Below, in pieces: positions 30,843-41,294 of a stretch of 64,000 bases of DNA. The stretch covers positions 105,795-169,794 of the forward strand of contig NZ_BMQL01000008.1 of the NCBI RefSeq assembly GCF_014648095.1, given 5' to 3'. The stretch is from Deinococcus ruber (GTDB taxonomy: Bacteria > Deinococcota > Deinococci > Deinococcales > Deinococcaceae). Below the pieces are notes generated by a model. That model was not told the DNA's origin, searched no databases, and saw only the letters and a program-made list of their open reading frames with translations. Within the stretch, counting starts at the first letter, position 1, and each line of letters starts with the position of its first letter. The position numbers were made by a program, and so were the translations under genes.

Positions 30843-32395
30843 GCGGCGGCTCCGGGCAGCGCGGGTGGGGCAGCGGGCGTGGCAGCGGCGTTTGCCCCGG
30901 CCCGGCGCTGCACTTCCAGCAGCGCCAGACCGAAGCCGAACACGCACCAGAACCAGATGCCCCCCTGTGGCCCTTCCAGATACACGTCGAACGACGCGTT
31001 TACCATGAAGGCCGCCCAGTACGCGAGTGTGAACAGATTGAGCCGCGCCCACAGCGTCTGCCCGTTTCGCTGCGCCCGCAGATACGCCCGCAGCAAGCTC
31101 AGGGCGAAGGTCAGCTGAAGCACTATCCAGGCCGCGAAGCCCGGCACGCCCGAGCGGGCCAGAATGGTGAGGTGACCGTTATGCGGGCTGCGCAGCGAGT
31201 GATCTCCGAGCTGGAAGCCGTCGGCGTCGGCCAGATTGATGCCGTACCCCTTGCCAGTCCAGAAGTACGGCCCGCCGAAGGTGTAATGGGTGATCTCTGT
31301 CCACCAGCGCAGCCGCCAGCCCCGCGTCCCGTCGCGGTAGCCCTCGCCGCTGCTGCCTGCGATGCTCTGGATATTCAGCAGCAGCGCCTCGGCAGAGATG
31401 GTATTGCGGTCTTCTCCCACCCTGGCGGTCACATTGAAGGCCAGGGCCAGCGTCAGCAGCAGCACCACCAGCGCTGCCGGTTTTCCCCAGCGGCTCGCGG
31501 GCCGCAGCACCAGCACGATCAGCACCGCCGCTGCGATGGCGAGCAGTCCGGCGCGGACCCGGAAGACTGGAATAGCCGCCGTTGCCAGCCACAGCGCCCA
31601 CCACAGCCACTCGTGCCGCGCCAGCGTACTCAGCCTGCCCCGCGACAGCAGACGCGGCAGCCCCAGCATCAGCAGCGCCGCGATGCCTGCCAGATGAACT
31701 GCCACGTCGCCGCCCTTGACCTCGATCAGCGCGGCGTCGGTGCCGGGAAGACGCGGAATGGCTCCGCCGAACAGCTGCACCGCCAGCGTGGCGAGCGGCG
31801 CACACACCAGAAAGATCGGCACGAATCGCAGATAGGTCGCGGCGATCTGTGTGACCGCGCCGAAGCGGATCAGCAGTGCGGCCACTGCCAGCGCAAACAG
31901 TCCGTAACCCCACAGCACGGCGTCGCGCAGCGAGATCAGGCCATAGATGCCGACCTGCGGAACGGTGGCGGTCAGTCCGATCAGCAGATAGATGCCCAGC
32001 AGGTACGTGAGCGGTGAAGCGGCCAGCACGCGCCAGCGGGTATGCAGAGCCGCCGCCAGCAGGCACAGCAGCAGCGCCGCCTCGCCCACATACAGCGGCG
32101 CAACGCCCAGATACGCGAAGCCGCGCCCGAACAGCGCGTACCCGGTCAGGCAGATGCCCAGCGCTCCGAGTGCCAGACGTGGCAGATGGGTGTATAGAAA
32201 CAGCACGGCAGCCAGTAGGAACGTGACGAGGGCCAGCCCCGCCGCTGCCAGTGGCTGCGTCACCGACAGTGCGCCCAGTGCCAGCGCTGCTGCTCCGGCC
32301 AGCAGGCCCACCGTCGTTCCAGGCCGTCTTCCGGAGGCCGGGCGCTGAGAGGGCCACCCGGCGCGGCCCGCAGAACTCAGCGTGAACCGCTGCAT
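30839..32395 (-). CDS. Wzy-like O-antigen polymerase/ligase
   Basis: A 518-residue polytopic membrane protein with about twelve hydrophobic helices. Near the C-terminus is the periplasmic loop of the Wzy_C/O-antigen ligase family: GTRGWRLRWW, then WTGKGYG and SPHNGHLTILARSGVPG. It would polymerise or ligate lipid-linked repeat units outside the membrane. The likely start is MQRFTLSSAG at 32395; upstream in-frame codons read like non-coding sequence, but the ribosome-binding site is weak. First gene of the coupled glycosyltransferase block. Polymerase is more likely than ligase given a Wzx and Wzz in the same locus. Confidence 0.85.
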   Translation of the reverse strand: MQRFTLSSAGRAGWPSQRPASGRRPGTTVGLLAGAAALALGALSVTQPLAAAGLALVTFLLAAVLFLYTHLPRLALGALGICLTGYALFGRGFAYLGVAPLYVGEAALLLCLLAAALHTRWRVLAASPLTYLLGIYLLIGLTATVPQVGIYGLISLRDAVLWGYGLFALAVAALLIRFGAVTQIAATYLRFVPIFLVCAPLATLAVQLFGGAIPRLPGTDAALIEVKGGDVAVHLAGIAALLMLGLPRLLSRGRLSTLARHEWLWWALWLATAAIPVFRVRAGLLAIAAAVLIVLVLRPASRWGKPAALVVLLLTLALAFNVTARVGEDRNTISAEALLLNIQSIAGSSGEGYRDGTRGWRLRWWTEITHYTFGGPYFWTGKGYGINLADADGFQLGDHSLRSPHNGHLTILARSGVPGFAAWIVLQLTFALSLLRAYLRAQRNGQTLWARLNLFTLAYWAAFMVNASFDVYLEGPQGGIWFWCVFGFGLALLEVQRRAGANAAATPAAPPALPGAAA

Positions 32396-32741
32396 ACGTT
32401 TCTCTGCATGATCGGGTTTCCTGGCTGCATAGTCGGGACTCCTGGACAGGTCTGGTTCCGAAGTCTGGTCGGAGCCGGAGCGGCGGGCGGCACAGGTCTT
32501 CCAGTCATGCCCCAACTGTTCCCCGGCAGGCGCTAACAAAAAATTAATGGCCCCGCCGCTGTCTGCGCTGGGGGCACGCATACGGCATGCCTGAAGGTGT
32601 TGTGTCGCCGCCTGCCGCTGCAACGAAGCGTTGACGCCCACCCGTCCACGCTGAAACGGCCTGAGAAGCGGGCGCAGGCAGCAGGCGCGGCAGAGCAGAC
32701 ACTCGGCCAGACAGGCAATCAGCAGACTTCAGAGGAGACGT

Positions 32742-35621
32742 ATGAGGAAACAGAGGTGGTGGCTCGCCGCGACGTGTGCGGCGGTGCTGGGGCTGGCCGG
32801 GTGTTCCGATCAATCGGTGCCTCAGAGCGGCGATTCCGCTGCGGCGGGCCAGGAAACACAGGCCGACCCCTATGCGGGCGGCAAAACCTATCCCTGGAGT
32901 GACCGCCTTGACCCGTCCAGCGACGCGGCGAGCATTCCGGGCGGCTTTCCCTGGACAGGCTTTCACGCGAGTTCCGGGGGGCTGAAGACGGCAGCCGTGG
33001 GCAGCGGCGACACCGCGTATCTGTCCGATCTGAGCTGGACGAGCGCCAAGAATGCCTGGGGGCCGATTGAAAAGGACATGAGCAACGGCGAACAGGGCAG
33101 CGGCGACGGCCACCCGCTGACCATCGGCGGGCAGGTATACGCCAAGGGGCTGGGCACGCATGCCAGTTCCGAAGTCAATTACGCCCTGAACGGCCTGTGT
33201 ACCACTTTCAGCGCCAGCATCGGGGTCGACGACGAGGTGGGCACACGCGGCAGCGTGGTGTTCGAGGTCTGGAACGGAACGACCACCAGGCTGTACAGCA
33301 GCGCCCTTCTGACCGGCAACGATCCGGCCACCGCCATCAGCGTAGACGTGACGAACGTGCAGAATCTGCGGCTGGTCGTGACCGACGGCGGCAACGGCAT
33401 CAACAACGATCACGCCGACTGGGCCGACGCTCAGATCGTGTGCCCTCAGAAACCCCTGAGCGGTCAGACCTATCTTTCCGACCTGATGTGGACGAGCGCT
33501 CAGAGCGGCTGGGGGCCAATCGAGCGCGATATGAGCAACGGCGACAAGCTGAGCGGCGACGGGCACCCGCTGACCATCGGCGGGCAGGTGTATGCCAAGG
33601 GACTGGGCGTCCACGCGCTCTCGACCATCACCTACGCGCTGTCGGCTCAGTGCAGCGCCTTCGACGCGCAGGTGGGGCTGGACGACGAAGTGACCGACCA
33701 CGGTAGCGTCGTCTTTCAGGTATTCGGAGACGGCACCCTGCTCTTCGATAGCGGCGTGCTGCACGGCATAGACGCGCCCAAAGCGCTGTCGGTCAACCTG
33801 AGTGGCGTGCAGGAACTCAAACTGGTGGTGGGTGACAGCGGCAACGGCATCACCAACGATCACGCCGACTGGGGCGACGCCAAACTGACCTGCTCGACCG
33901 ATACCACCGCGCCTGCCACGCCCGCCAACCTGACGGCGCTTCCGGGCACGGGCAGCGTGGCGCTCGACTGGAACGACAATACCGAGAGCGATCTGGTGGG
34001 CTACCGGGTGTCCCGCGCTGCCCAGGCGAGTGGCCCGTATACCCTGCTGACCGCCCAGCCCATCACGGTTTCGGCGTATACCGACACGGCGGCGGGCAGC
34101 GCCCAGGTGTTCTATCAGGTGGTGGCCGTCGACCGCAGCGGCAACGCGTCTGCGCCTGCCAGCATCAGCGCGACGCCCAGCAGCGGAACTCCGAAGATCG
34201 TCACCGAGAATCCTGACGCCTTTCCCTTCCCCGACCGCCTGGTGTTCAGCCGGATCGGCAGCCTGAGCAGCCCGCCCAGCAACGCCGTCCACGACCTCAG
34301 CACGCTGCGGGTGAAGAACACCGGCACTGGCCCGCTGACCATTACCGGGCTGAATATCGTCGGGACCTGGGTGCTCGACCCGGCCATTCCGCTGCCCACC
34401 AACGTGGCGGCGGGCGGCACGCTGAATGTGCGGCTGCGTTTTACCGCCCAGACGAACAAGGTGAACATGGGTACGCTCACGGTGGTGTCCAACGATCCCA
34501 CCACGCCCAACCTGAGTATTCAGCTCGCGGGCCTGTGGCAGAGCCTGCCGGAGAACAATCAGGAACCCAACCCGCTCCAGATTCGTGACGCCTTCGGGTA
34601 TACCTTCAGCTTTCTGGGCGGCGAGCCCGGCCTCAATCAGGACGGTCTGGTACGCCCGCAGGGAGACGAGGTGATCGCGCCGTACTGGCAGCGGGCCGAC
34701 CTGAGCCAGCCGGTCACGGTGCGCCAGCTCGCCGCCTACCACACCCAGGGCAATACCGGCACGCTGTACTGGCACGACAAGGCCAGCAGCTCGGCCACCG
34801 CGCTGTTCACGCATATTGCCGACGACGCCCAGACGATCTTTCCGCGCATCAGCGGCGGCCTTCCTGCGGTCACGACCTTCACGCCCACTGCCACCTTCGG
34901 GCTGCGGGTGGACGGCGAGTGGAGCGATCCGCGCCGCAACAGTCAGACTGCCGACCGCAGCAACGGCTGTGCGCGTCCATGCGGGCAGCATCTGCGCTTC
35001 TGGCCGATCAAGGACAGGGCAGGAGCGCTGGTGCCCAACACCTACATGCTGATCATGGATTACAGCGGCATCAATTACGACTACAACGACATGATCTACT
35101 TCATCAGCAACGTCCGGCCCGCGCCGATCCTGCTGAACGTGGGCGGCGCGACCTACTCTGCCCCGAACGGCGACGTGTGGCTCTCGGACAAGGACCAGAA
35201 CGGCGACGCGCCCTACACGCCCAGCACAGCGGTCGCTCAGGGCAGCCAGACCTCGACCACGCCGATAGCAGGCACCGACAACCCCGTGCTGTACCGCACC
35301 TCACGCGGCGACCTGGGGGCCACGACGCCGCAGAGTTCGCGCCTGCTCACCTTCAACGTGCCGATCAACAACGGGACCTACCTGGTGAAACTGCACTTTG
35401 CCGATCTGACGTGGACGGCCCCCGGTCAGCGGGTTTTCGATGTCAGTCTGGAAGGCCAGCTGCGAATCGCCAATCTCGACATCGTGGCGAGTGCCGGAGG
35501 CGGCAACACGGCGCTGGTGGTTCCCATCGACAACGTGCAGGTCAGAGACGGCAAGCTCACCATCGACCTGAAGGCCAGCGTGGATTTTCCCTCGCTGTCG
35601 GGCATCGAGATCGTGCGCTGA
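32742..35621 (+). CDS. multidomain lipoprotein: two NPCBM, FN3, malectin
   Basis: A 959-residue predicted surface lipoprotein with lipobox LGLAGC (Cys21). Modules: NPCBM 1 (about 93-234), NPCBM 2 (240-385), fibronectin type III (387-480; NLTALPGTGSVALDWND), an ASH-like Ig domain (about 487-600; TGPLTITGLNIVG, TLTVVSNDPTTPN), a region with an acidic Tyr-Asn-Asp loop (YSGINYDYNDMIYF, about 770-783) like calcium-binding DUF4114-type domains, and a C-terminal malectin-like domain (793-959). The ATG follows GAGGAG (32732-32737). It is transcribed away from the polymerase gene and precedes the sugar-nucleotide genes. Same architecture logic as the gene at 17035. Confidence 0.85.
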   Translation: MRKQRWWLAATCAAVLGLAGCSDQSVPQSGDSAAAGQETQADPYAGGKTYPWSDRLDPSSDAASIPGGFPWTGFHASSGGLKTAAVGSGDTAYLSDLSWTSAKNAWGPIEKDMSNGEQGSGDGHPLTIGGQVYAKGLGTHASSEVNYALNGLCTTFSASIGVDDEVGTRGSVVFEVWNGTTTRLYSSALLTGNDPATAISVDVTNVQNLRLVVTDGGNGINNDHADWADAQIVCPQKPLSGQTYLSDLMWTSAQSGWGPIERDMSNGDKLSGDGHPLTIGGQVYAKGLGVHALSTITYALSAQCSAFDAQVGLDDEVTDHGSVVFQVFGDGTLLFDSGVLHGIDAPKALSVNLSGVQELKLVVGDSGNGITNDHADWGDAKLTCSTDTTAPATPANLTALPGTGSVALDWNDNTESDLVGYRVSRAAQASGPYTLLTAQPITVSAYTDTAAGSAQVFYQVVAVDRSGNASAPASISATPSSGTPKIVTENPDAFPFPDRLVFSRIGSLSSPPSNAVHDLSTLRVKNTGTGPLTITGLNIVGTWVLDPAIPLPTNVAAGGTLNVRLRFTAQTNKVNMGTLTVVSNDPTTPNLSIQLAGLWQSLPENNQEPNPLQIRDAFGYTFSFLGGEPGLNQDGLVRPQGDEVIAPYWQRADLSQPVTVRQLAAYHTQGNTGTLYWHDKASSSATALFTHIADDAQTIFPRISGGLPAVTTFTPTATFGLRVDGEWSDPRRNSQTADRSNGCARPCGQHLRFWPIKDRAGALVPNTYMLIMDYSGINYDYNDMIYFISNVRPAPILLNVGGATYSAPNGDVWLSDKDQNGDAPYTPSTAVAQGSQTSTTPIAGTDNPVLYRTSRGDLGATTPQSSRLLTFNVPINNGTYLVKLHFADLTWTAPGQRVFDVSLEGQLRIANLDIVASAGGGNTALVVPIDNVQVRDGKLTIDLKASVDFPSLSGIEIVR

Positions 35622-35652
35622 GCGACAGCAAAGCGGAGGAGAAGGCAGGCGG

Positions 35653-35684
35653 AGTGGGGCGGCAGCGTGCGGGCCGCCCCGCTT
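35653..35684 (+). terminator. hairpin after the NPCBM/FN3 lipoprotein gene
   Basis: AGTGGGGCGGC (35653-35663) pairs with GCCGCCCCGCTT (35673-35684) with one mismatch and a 9-nt loop, 32 bp past the stop. The following T-run is weak. Confidence 0.55.
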
Positions 35685-35866
35685 CCCTGTGTTCTGGGAA
35701 CGCGCATACGTTCTCTGAGGCGACCCTGAGAAAGACAGTGTTCCGCGCTGACAGGCGTTACAGCCGTGCCAATCGGCATTAGCTCTGCCGTAGCGTACAG
35801 CCCCGCATGATGGCCGTGTCTTACAGGCACCGGCCCGCACCCACGCGGAAGGCCAAAGGAGTGACG

Positions 35867-36933
35867 ATGAGTGTAGTCATCATAACGGGATCGGCAGGGC
35901 TGATCGGATCGGAGGCCGTGCGTTTTTTCGCCTCGCTCGGCATGAACGTGGTTGGGCTGGATAACGACATGCGCCGCTATTTCTTCGGTGACGAGGCCTC
36001 GACCCGCTGGAACCGCAGTCTGCTGGAACGCCAGGTGCGCGGCTATACCCACCTCGAACTCGACATCCGCGACGCTGCCGCCGTAGACGAGGTGTTTCAG
36101 CGTTACGGTGCCGAGGTGGCGCTGGTGATTCATACGGCGGCCCAGCCCTCGCACGACTGGGCCGCCCGCGATCCGTTCGTGGATTTCGGCGTCAACGCGA
36201 ACGGCACGCTCAATCTGCTGGAGGCCGCCCGCCACCACTGTCCAGACGCGCCATTTATTTTCACGTCCACCAACAAGGTCTACGGCGACACGCCCAACGC
36301 CCTCCCACTGATCGAACTGGAGCAGCGCTGGGAGATCGATCCGGCACACCCTTACGCCGCCGCTGGCATTCCCGAAACCATGAGCATCGACCAGAGCAAG
36401 CACTCGCTCTTCGGCGCGTCGAAGGTGGCCGCCGACGTGCTGGTGCAGGAATACGGGCGGTATTTCGGCATGCCGACCGCCTGCTTCCGGGGCGGCTGCC
36501 TGACCGGCCCCAACCACTCCGGCACGCAGCTTCACGGCTTTCTGGCGTACCTGATGAAATGCACCATGACCGGCACGCCCTACACGATTTTCGGATACAA
36601 GGGCAAGCAGGTGCGCGACAACATCCACTCGTCCGACCTGATCGCCGCCTTTTACGCCTTCTTCCAGCAGCCGCGTGTGGCAGCGGTGTACAACATCGGG
36701 GGCGGGCAGGCCAGCAACTGCTCGATGCTGGAGGCCATTGCGCTGTGCGAGTCGATCACCGGGCGGCGGCTGAAATCCAGCTACGTCGACGACAACCGCA
36801 GCGGCGACCACATCTGGTACATCAGCGATCTGACACGCTTCAGAAGCGATTACCCCGACTGGAACATCACCAGAGACGTGCCGCGCATTCTTCAGGAGAT
36901 GTACGAAGTCAATCAGGAACGCTGGGCCGCCGT

Positions 36934-36937
<4 letters not shown>
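35867..36937 (+). CDS. SDR NAD-dependent epimerase/dehydratase (CDP-paratose 2-epimerase-like)
   Basis: A 356-residue extended short-chain dehydrogenase acting on a nucleotide sugar. The NAD loop is [15 protein letters not shown] near the N-terminus; [15 protein letters not shown] and TSTNKVYGD are typical of the CDP-paratose/CDP-tyvelose epimerase group. The active-site YxxxK position reads FGASK ([13 protein letters not shown]), Phe in place of Tyr, which I believe recurs in this subgroup. The ATG at 35867 follows AAAGGAG (35855-35861). It overlaps the next gene by 4 bp. Substrate unknown; epimerisation of a hexose carried on UDP or CDP is the family-level expectation. Confidence 0.85.
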
Positions 36938-37740
<803 letters not shown>

Positions 37741-38721
37741 ATGCTGCGTCGTACGCGGTCAGCTTCCTCCCCTCCAACCATGACGATGCCGCTGGACGCC
37801 AGAATCTATATTGCCACCGCTCCGGAACTGGTCGAAGCCGCGTTGCTCAGGCGTCTCAATCACCTGGGATTTCATAACGTGACGCTGGGCAAACAGGTGG
37901 ATATCCGCAGCAGAAGCGCCGTGATGGCTTTTTTCGAGAAAGAACTCCCCGATTACGTGTTTCTGAACGCCGCCAACATCTACAGTGCCGCCGACCCCTT
38001 CAAGCCTGCCACCTGGCTGCACGACAACCTGCTGAGCGTGGCGAACGTGATCGAGGCGTCTTACCTCTACGACGTGACGAAGCTGCTGTGCCTGGACTGC
38101 GCCTCGACCTTCCTCCAGCCGATGATTCTGCCGTGGTACGTCGAAACCCTGCCGCCAGAGCAGCTCGACGGCACCTTGAGGGCGTGTCAGGTGACGCGGC
38201 GGGCCATCGTCGAGCTGTGCCGCAGTTACCGCGCTCAGTACAGCTGCGACTTCGTCAGTGCCGTGACCAGCAATGTGTACGGCGCGGGGCGCTGGACGCA
38301 GGTTCCCAGGGGCCATCTGGTCCCCGCCCTCATCAAAGAGGTGGTTCATGCCAAGGAACTGGAGCTGCGGCGCATCGACCTGCTGGGCAGTGCGGCGCAG
38401 CGACACGACCTGGTGCATCTCGACGATCTGACCGACGCCCTGGTGTACCTGATGAACCAGGTGTCGCAGCCCGAGTGCATCTCGGTGGAATCCGGGCAGC
38501 CGTACTCGCTGGCAGAACTGGCGCAGCTCGTCAGCAACATGGTGGGCTACCGGGGACAGTTCGAGTTCGTGGGCAGCGGGCCGTTCTCGGTGCTGCTGGA
38601 TCAGCCGGAAATGCCGACGCTCCAGAGTCTGGGCTGGCAGACCAGGGTGCCGCTCGGTGACGGCCTGCACAGCGAATACCGCTGGTATATGCAGCACCGT
38701 CACCACGACCTGCCCGGCTGA
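37741..38721 (+). CDS. GDP-L-fucose synthase-like SDR with lost catalytic motifs
   Basis: A 326-residue protein aligned along its length with GDP-fucose synthase (Fcl/WcaG): VDIRSRSAVMAFF, DYVFLNAANIYSA, NLLSVANVIEASYLYDVTKLL, NVYGAGRW, LVHLDDLTDALVYL and SLAELAQLVSNMVGYRGQ all have clear counterparts. The NADPH loop TGxxGxxG is replaced by TAPELVEA with no glycine. The catalytic YxxxK is replaced by C149-x3-R153. It is therefore probably not an active reductase and may be a pseudoenzyme or a partner of the neighbouring epimerase. The frame is intact over 326 codons, so it is not a decaying pseudogene. The ATG at 37741 directly follows the preceding stop; ATG 37780 is an alternative. Confidence 0.75.
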   Translation: MLRRTRSASSPPTMTMPLDARIYIATAPELVEAALLRRLNHLGFHNVTLGKQVDIRSRSAVMAFFEKELPDYVFLNAANIYSAADPFKPATWLHDNLLSVANVIEASYLYDVTKLLCLDCASTFLQPMILPWYVETLPPEQLDGTLRACQVTRRAIVELCRSYRAQYSCDFVSAVTSNVYGAGRWTQVPRGHLVPALIKEVVHAKELELRRIDLLGSAAQRHDLVHLDDLTDALVYLMNQVSQPECISVESGQPYSLAELAQLVSNMVGYRGQFEFVGSGPFSVLLDQPEMPTLQSLGWQTRVPLGDGLHSEYRWYMQHRHHDLPG

Positions 38722-38836
38722 CTTCCGCTGCCGTTACCGCCCTTGACCTTTCGTTAGCGCCTTCGTCGGTACGGTAGCGGCTGTTGGAGAGACACCGTCT
38801 CAAGCTCATCCGTTTCGGGAAGAAAGGAGAAACAGC

Positions 38837-40261
38837 ATGCCAAACACAGAATCACTCAATGTGGCTGTCGTCGGAACCGGGTACGTCGGGCTGGGAACCG
38901 CCGTGATGCTGGCGTATCTGGGGCACCATGTCACGGGCATCGACATCGATGAACGCAAGATCGAGATGTTGCGGCGCGGAGAGCTGCCCATCTACGAACC
39001 CGGCCTGGCCGACCTGCTGCACGCCAGTGAGTCGCGTCTGACCTGGACATCCGATTATGCGGCGGCCATTCCGGAAGCCGACGTGATCATCGTGTGCGTG
39101 GGCACGCCGCCGCTGCCGAACGGTCATCCGAATCTGCGGTACATCGCGGAGGCGGCCCGCAGCGTGGCCCAGAATCTCAACGGCAAGTTTCAGGTGATCG
39201 TCAACAAAAGCACGGTGCCGGTGGGAACGGGCGACTGGGTGACGCGCATTCTGGAAGACAACGCGCCGGATTATCACGCCAACCGCTACGCCGTGGTCAG
39301 CAATCCCGAGTTTCTGCGTGAGGGCACGGCGCTGCACGACAGCCTGTATCCAGACCGCATCGTGTTGGGAAGTGCCAGCCAGGAGGGCATCGAGCGCCTG
39401 CGTCAGCTGTACCGGCGACTGCTGGAGCAGGATTTCACGCCGCCGGAGGGTGTGCCGCGTCCTGCGGGCCTGGCCCGTCCTCAGTTCGTGACCACCAGCC
39501 TCAACAGCGCCGAGATGATCAAGTACGCGGCCAACGCCTTCCTGGCGCTCAAGATCAGCTTCGCCAACGAGATTGCCGGGCTGTGCGAGCGGGTCGATGC
39601 CGACATCGAGGAGGTGGTGCACGGCATCGGCCACGATCAGCGTATCGGTCACCGCTTCCTGGTGGCGGGGGCTGGCTGGGGCGGCAGCTGCTTTGCCAAA
39701 GACACCGCCGCCCTCATCAGCACCGGGGCTGAGTACGACTACGACATGCCGATTCTTCAGGCCGCCGTGGACGTGAACCGTCATCAGCGGCAGCTCGTGG
39801 TCAGCAAGCTCCAGCGCCATCTGCACCGCCTTCAGGGCAAGCGGGTCGCGGTGCTGGGGCTGGCCTTCAAGCCCAACACCGACGATCTGCGCGACGCGCC
39901 CGCCCACGACTGCATCACCCGGCTGATGGAACTGGGCGCACAGGTGGTGGTGCATGACCCGGTGGCGATGGAACAGGCCCGCCGCGAGTGGTCGCACCTG
40001 AGCTATCAGGAAGCCAGCAGCGCTTACGACGCGGTGCGCGGTGCAGACGCGGTGATCCTGATGACCGAGTGGCAGGAGTACCACGATCTCGACTGGGAAC
40101 AGGCGGTCGCCAGCATGCGTCGCCGCCTGGTGATCGACACCCGCAACGTGCTGCGGCAGCTTCCGAGTGATACCGTGCTCGAACAGATCGGTCGCCGCCG
40201 CGTTCAGGAGACACACGCCCTGCCGATGCTTCCGGTGGGTGCCAGCAGCGTGCACGTATGA
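38837..40261 (+). CDS. ugd: UDP-glucose 6-dehydrogenase
   Basis: A 474-residue cytoplasmic enzyme that oxidises UDP-glucose to UDP-glucuronate with two NAD+. The NAD loop is VVGTGYVGLGTAVMLAYLG; CVGTPPLPNG and STVPVGTGD follow. The catalytic Cys285 lies in GWGGSCFAKD, and the C-terminal domain has LGLAFKPNTDDLRDAP. GDP-mannose dehydrogenase is the close alternative, but the next gene is a UDP-glucuronate decarboxylase and overlaps by 4 bp, which favours UDP-glucose. A clear AAAGGAG site precedes the ATG. Confidence 0.92.
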   Translation: MPNTESLNVAVVGTGYVGLGTAVMLAYLGHHVTGIDIDERKIEMLRRGELPIYEPGLADLLHASESRLTWTSDYAAAIPEADVIIVCVGTPPLPNGHPNLRYIAEAARSVAQNLNGKFQVIVNKSTVPVGTGDWVTRILEDNAPDYHANRYAVVSNPEFLREGTALHDSLYPDRIVLGSASQEGIERLRQLYRRLLEQDFTPPEGVPRPAGLARPQFVTTSLNSAEMIKYAANAFLALKISFANEIAGLCERVDADIEEVVHGIGHDQRIGHRFLVAGAGWGGSCFAKDTAALISTGAEYDYDMPILQAAVDVNRHQRQLVVSKLQRHLHRLQGKRVAVLGLAFKPNTDDLRDAPAHDCITRLMELGAQVVVHDPVAMEQARREWSHLSYQEASSAYDAVRGADAVILMTEWQEYHDLDWEQAVASMRRRLVIDTRNVLRQLPSDTVLEQIGRRRVQETHALPMLPVGASSVHV

Positions 40262-41235
40262 GAGTGCTCTTGACCGGAAGTGCGGGGTTTATCGGCTCTC
40301 ACCTGACCGAGTATTTTCTGGATGCAGGCCATCAGGTGATCGGCGTCGACAACTATCTGAGCGGGCAGCGCCAGAATACCGAGCGCTTCCTGGCGCATCC
40401 CTGTTTCGAGTTCATCGAGGCAGACGTGAGTGCCGGTCTTCCATCGGTGCAGGAGAAGCTCGACTGGGTGCTGCATTTTGCCAGCCCGGCCAGCCCGCCG
40501 CACTATCAGCAGTTTCCAGTCGAGACGCTGATGGTGGGGGCGCAGGGCACCCAGAATGGCCTGGAACTGGCGCGGCAGCACGGCGCGAAATTCTTTCTGG
40601 CGAGCACCAGCGAGGTGTACGGTGACCCGCTCGTTCACCCGCAGCCGGAAAGTTACTGGGGGCACGTCAACCCCAACGGTGTGCGGAGCTGCTACGACGA
40701 GGCCAAGCGCTACGCCGAGGCGATCACGCTGGCGTACCACCGACACCACGCGCTCGATATCCGGGTCATCCGCATCTTCAATACCTATGGCCCCCGCATG
40801 CGGGCCGACGACGGGCGCGTGGTGACCAACTTCGTTTCGCAGGCGCTGGCCGGAATTCCGCTCACGGTCTACGGCGACGGGCTTCAGACGCGCAGCTTCC
40901 AGTACGTCGATGATCTGGTAGAAGGCATCGTGCGGCTGATGAACGTCACGCACCACACGCCCGTCAACCTCGGAAATCCAGACGAATACACGGTGCTCGA
41001 TTTTGCCCGTATCATCCGTGACCGGATCGACCCGGCGCTGCCCATCGTGCACGAGTCGGTTCCTGCCGACGATCCCAGACAGCGAAAACCCGATATCTCG
41101 CTGGCGAAGCAGCTGCTGGGCTGGGAGCCGCAGATCGGTCTGGAGCGGGGCCTGGAGCTGACCATCCAGTCGTTTCAGCAGCACGCCAAACTGTCCGAAC
41201 CGCCGCGCCCCGCAGAACACTGGTCGCCCCTCTGA
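40258..41235 (+). CDS. uxs: UDP-glucuronate decarboxylase (UDP-xylose synthase)
   Basis: A 325-residue SDR enzyme predicted to convert UDP-glucuronate to UDP-xylose. The NAD loop is LLTGSAGFIGSHL; typical UXS signatures follow: HFASPASPPHYQQFPVETLMVG, LASTSEVYGDPLVHPQPESYWGHVNPNG, the catalytic CYDEAKRYAEA (Tyr-x3-Lys), RIFNTYGPRM and RSFQYVDDLVEG. The start overlaps the ugd stop by 4 bp, so product and substrate enzymes are translated together. UDP-xylose may be the final sugar or a precursor to UDP-arabinose. Confidence 0.92.
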   Translation: MRVLLTGSAGFIGSHLTEYFLDAGHQVIGVDNYLSGQRQNTERFLAHPCFEFIEADVSAGLPSVQEKLDWVLHFASPASPPHYQQFPVETLMVGAQGTQNGLELARQHGAKFFLASTSEVYGDPLVHPQPESYWGHVNPNGVRSCYDEAKRYAEAITLAYHRHHALDIRVIRIFNTYGPRMRADDGRVVTNFVSQALAGIPLTVYGDGLQTRSFQYVDDLVEGIVRLMNVTHHTPVNLGNPDEYTVLDFARIIRDRIDPALPIVHESVPADDPRQRKPDISLAKQLLGWEPQIGLERGLELTIQSFQQHAKLSEPPRPAEHWSPL

Positions 41236-41294
41236 ACACAGCGCCCGAACTGCGCTCGCCTGATCCGGCAGAACCAGCAGAACGGAAGGTGCCC

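Noticed and set aside
32544..34991. 815-codon open frame on the minus strand
   Set aside because: Antisense shadow of the NPCBM/FN3 lipoprotein, with no recognisable domain and no ribosome-binding site.
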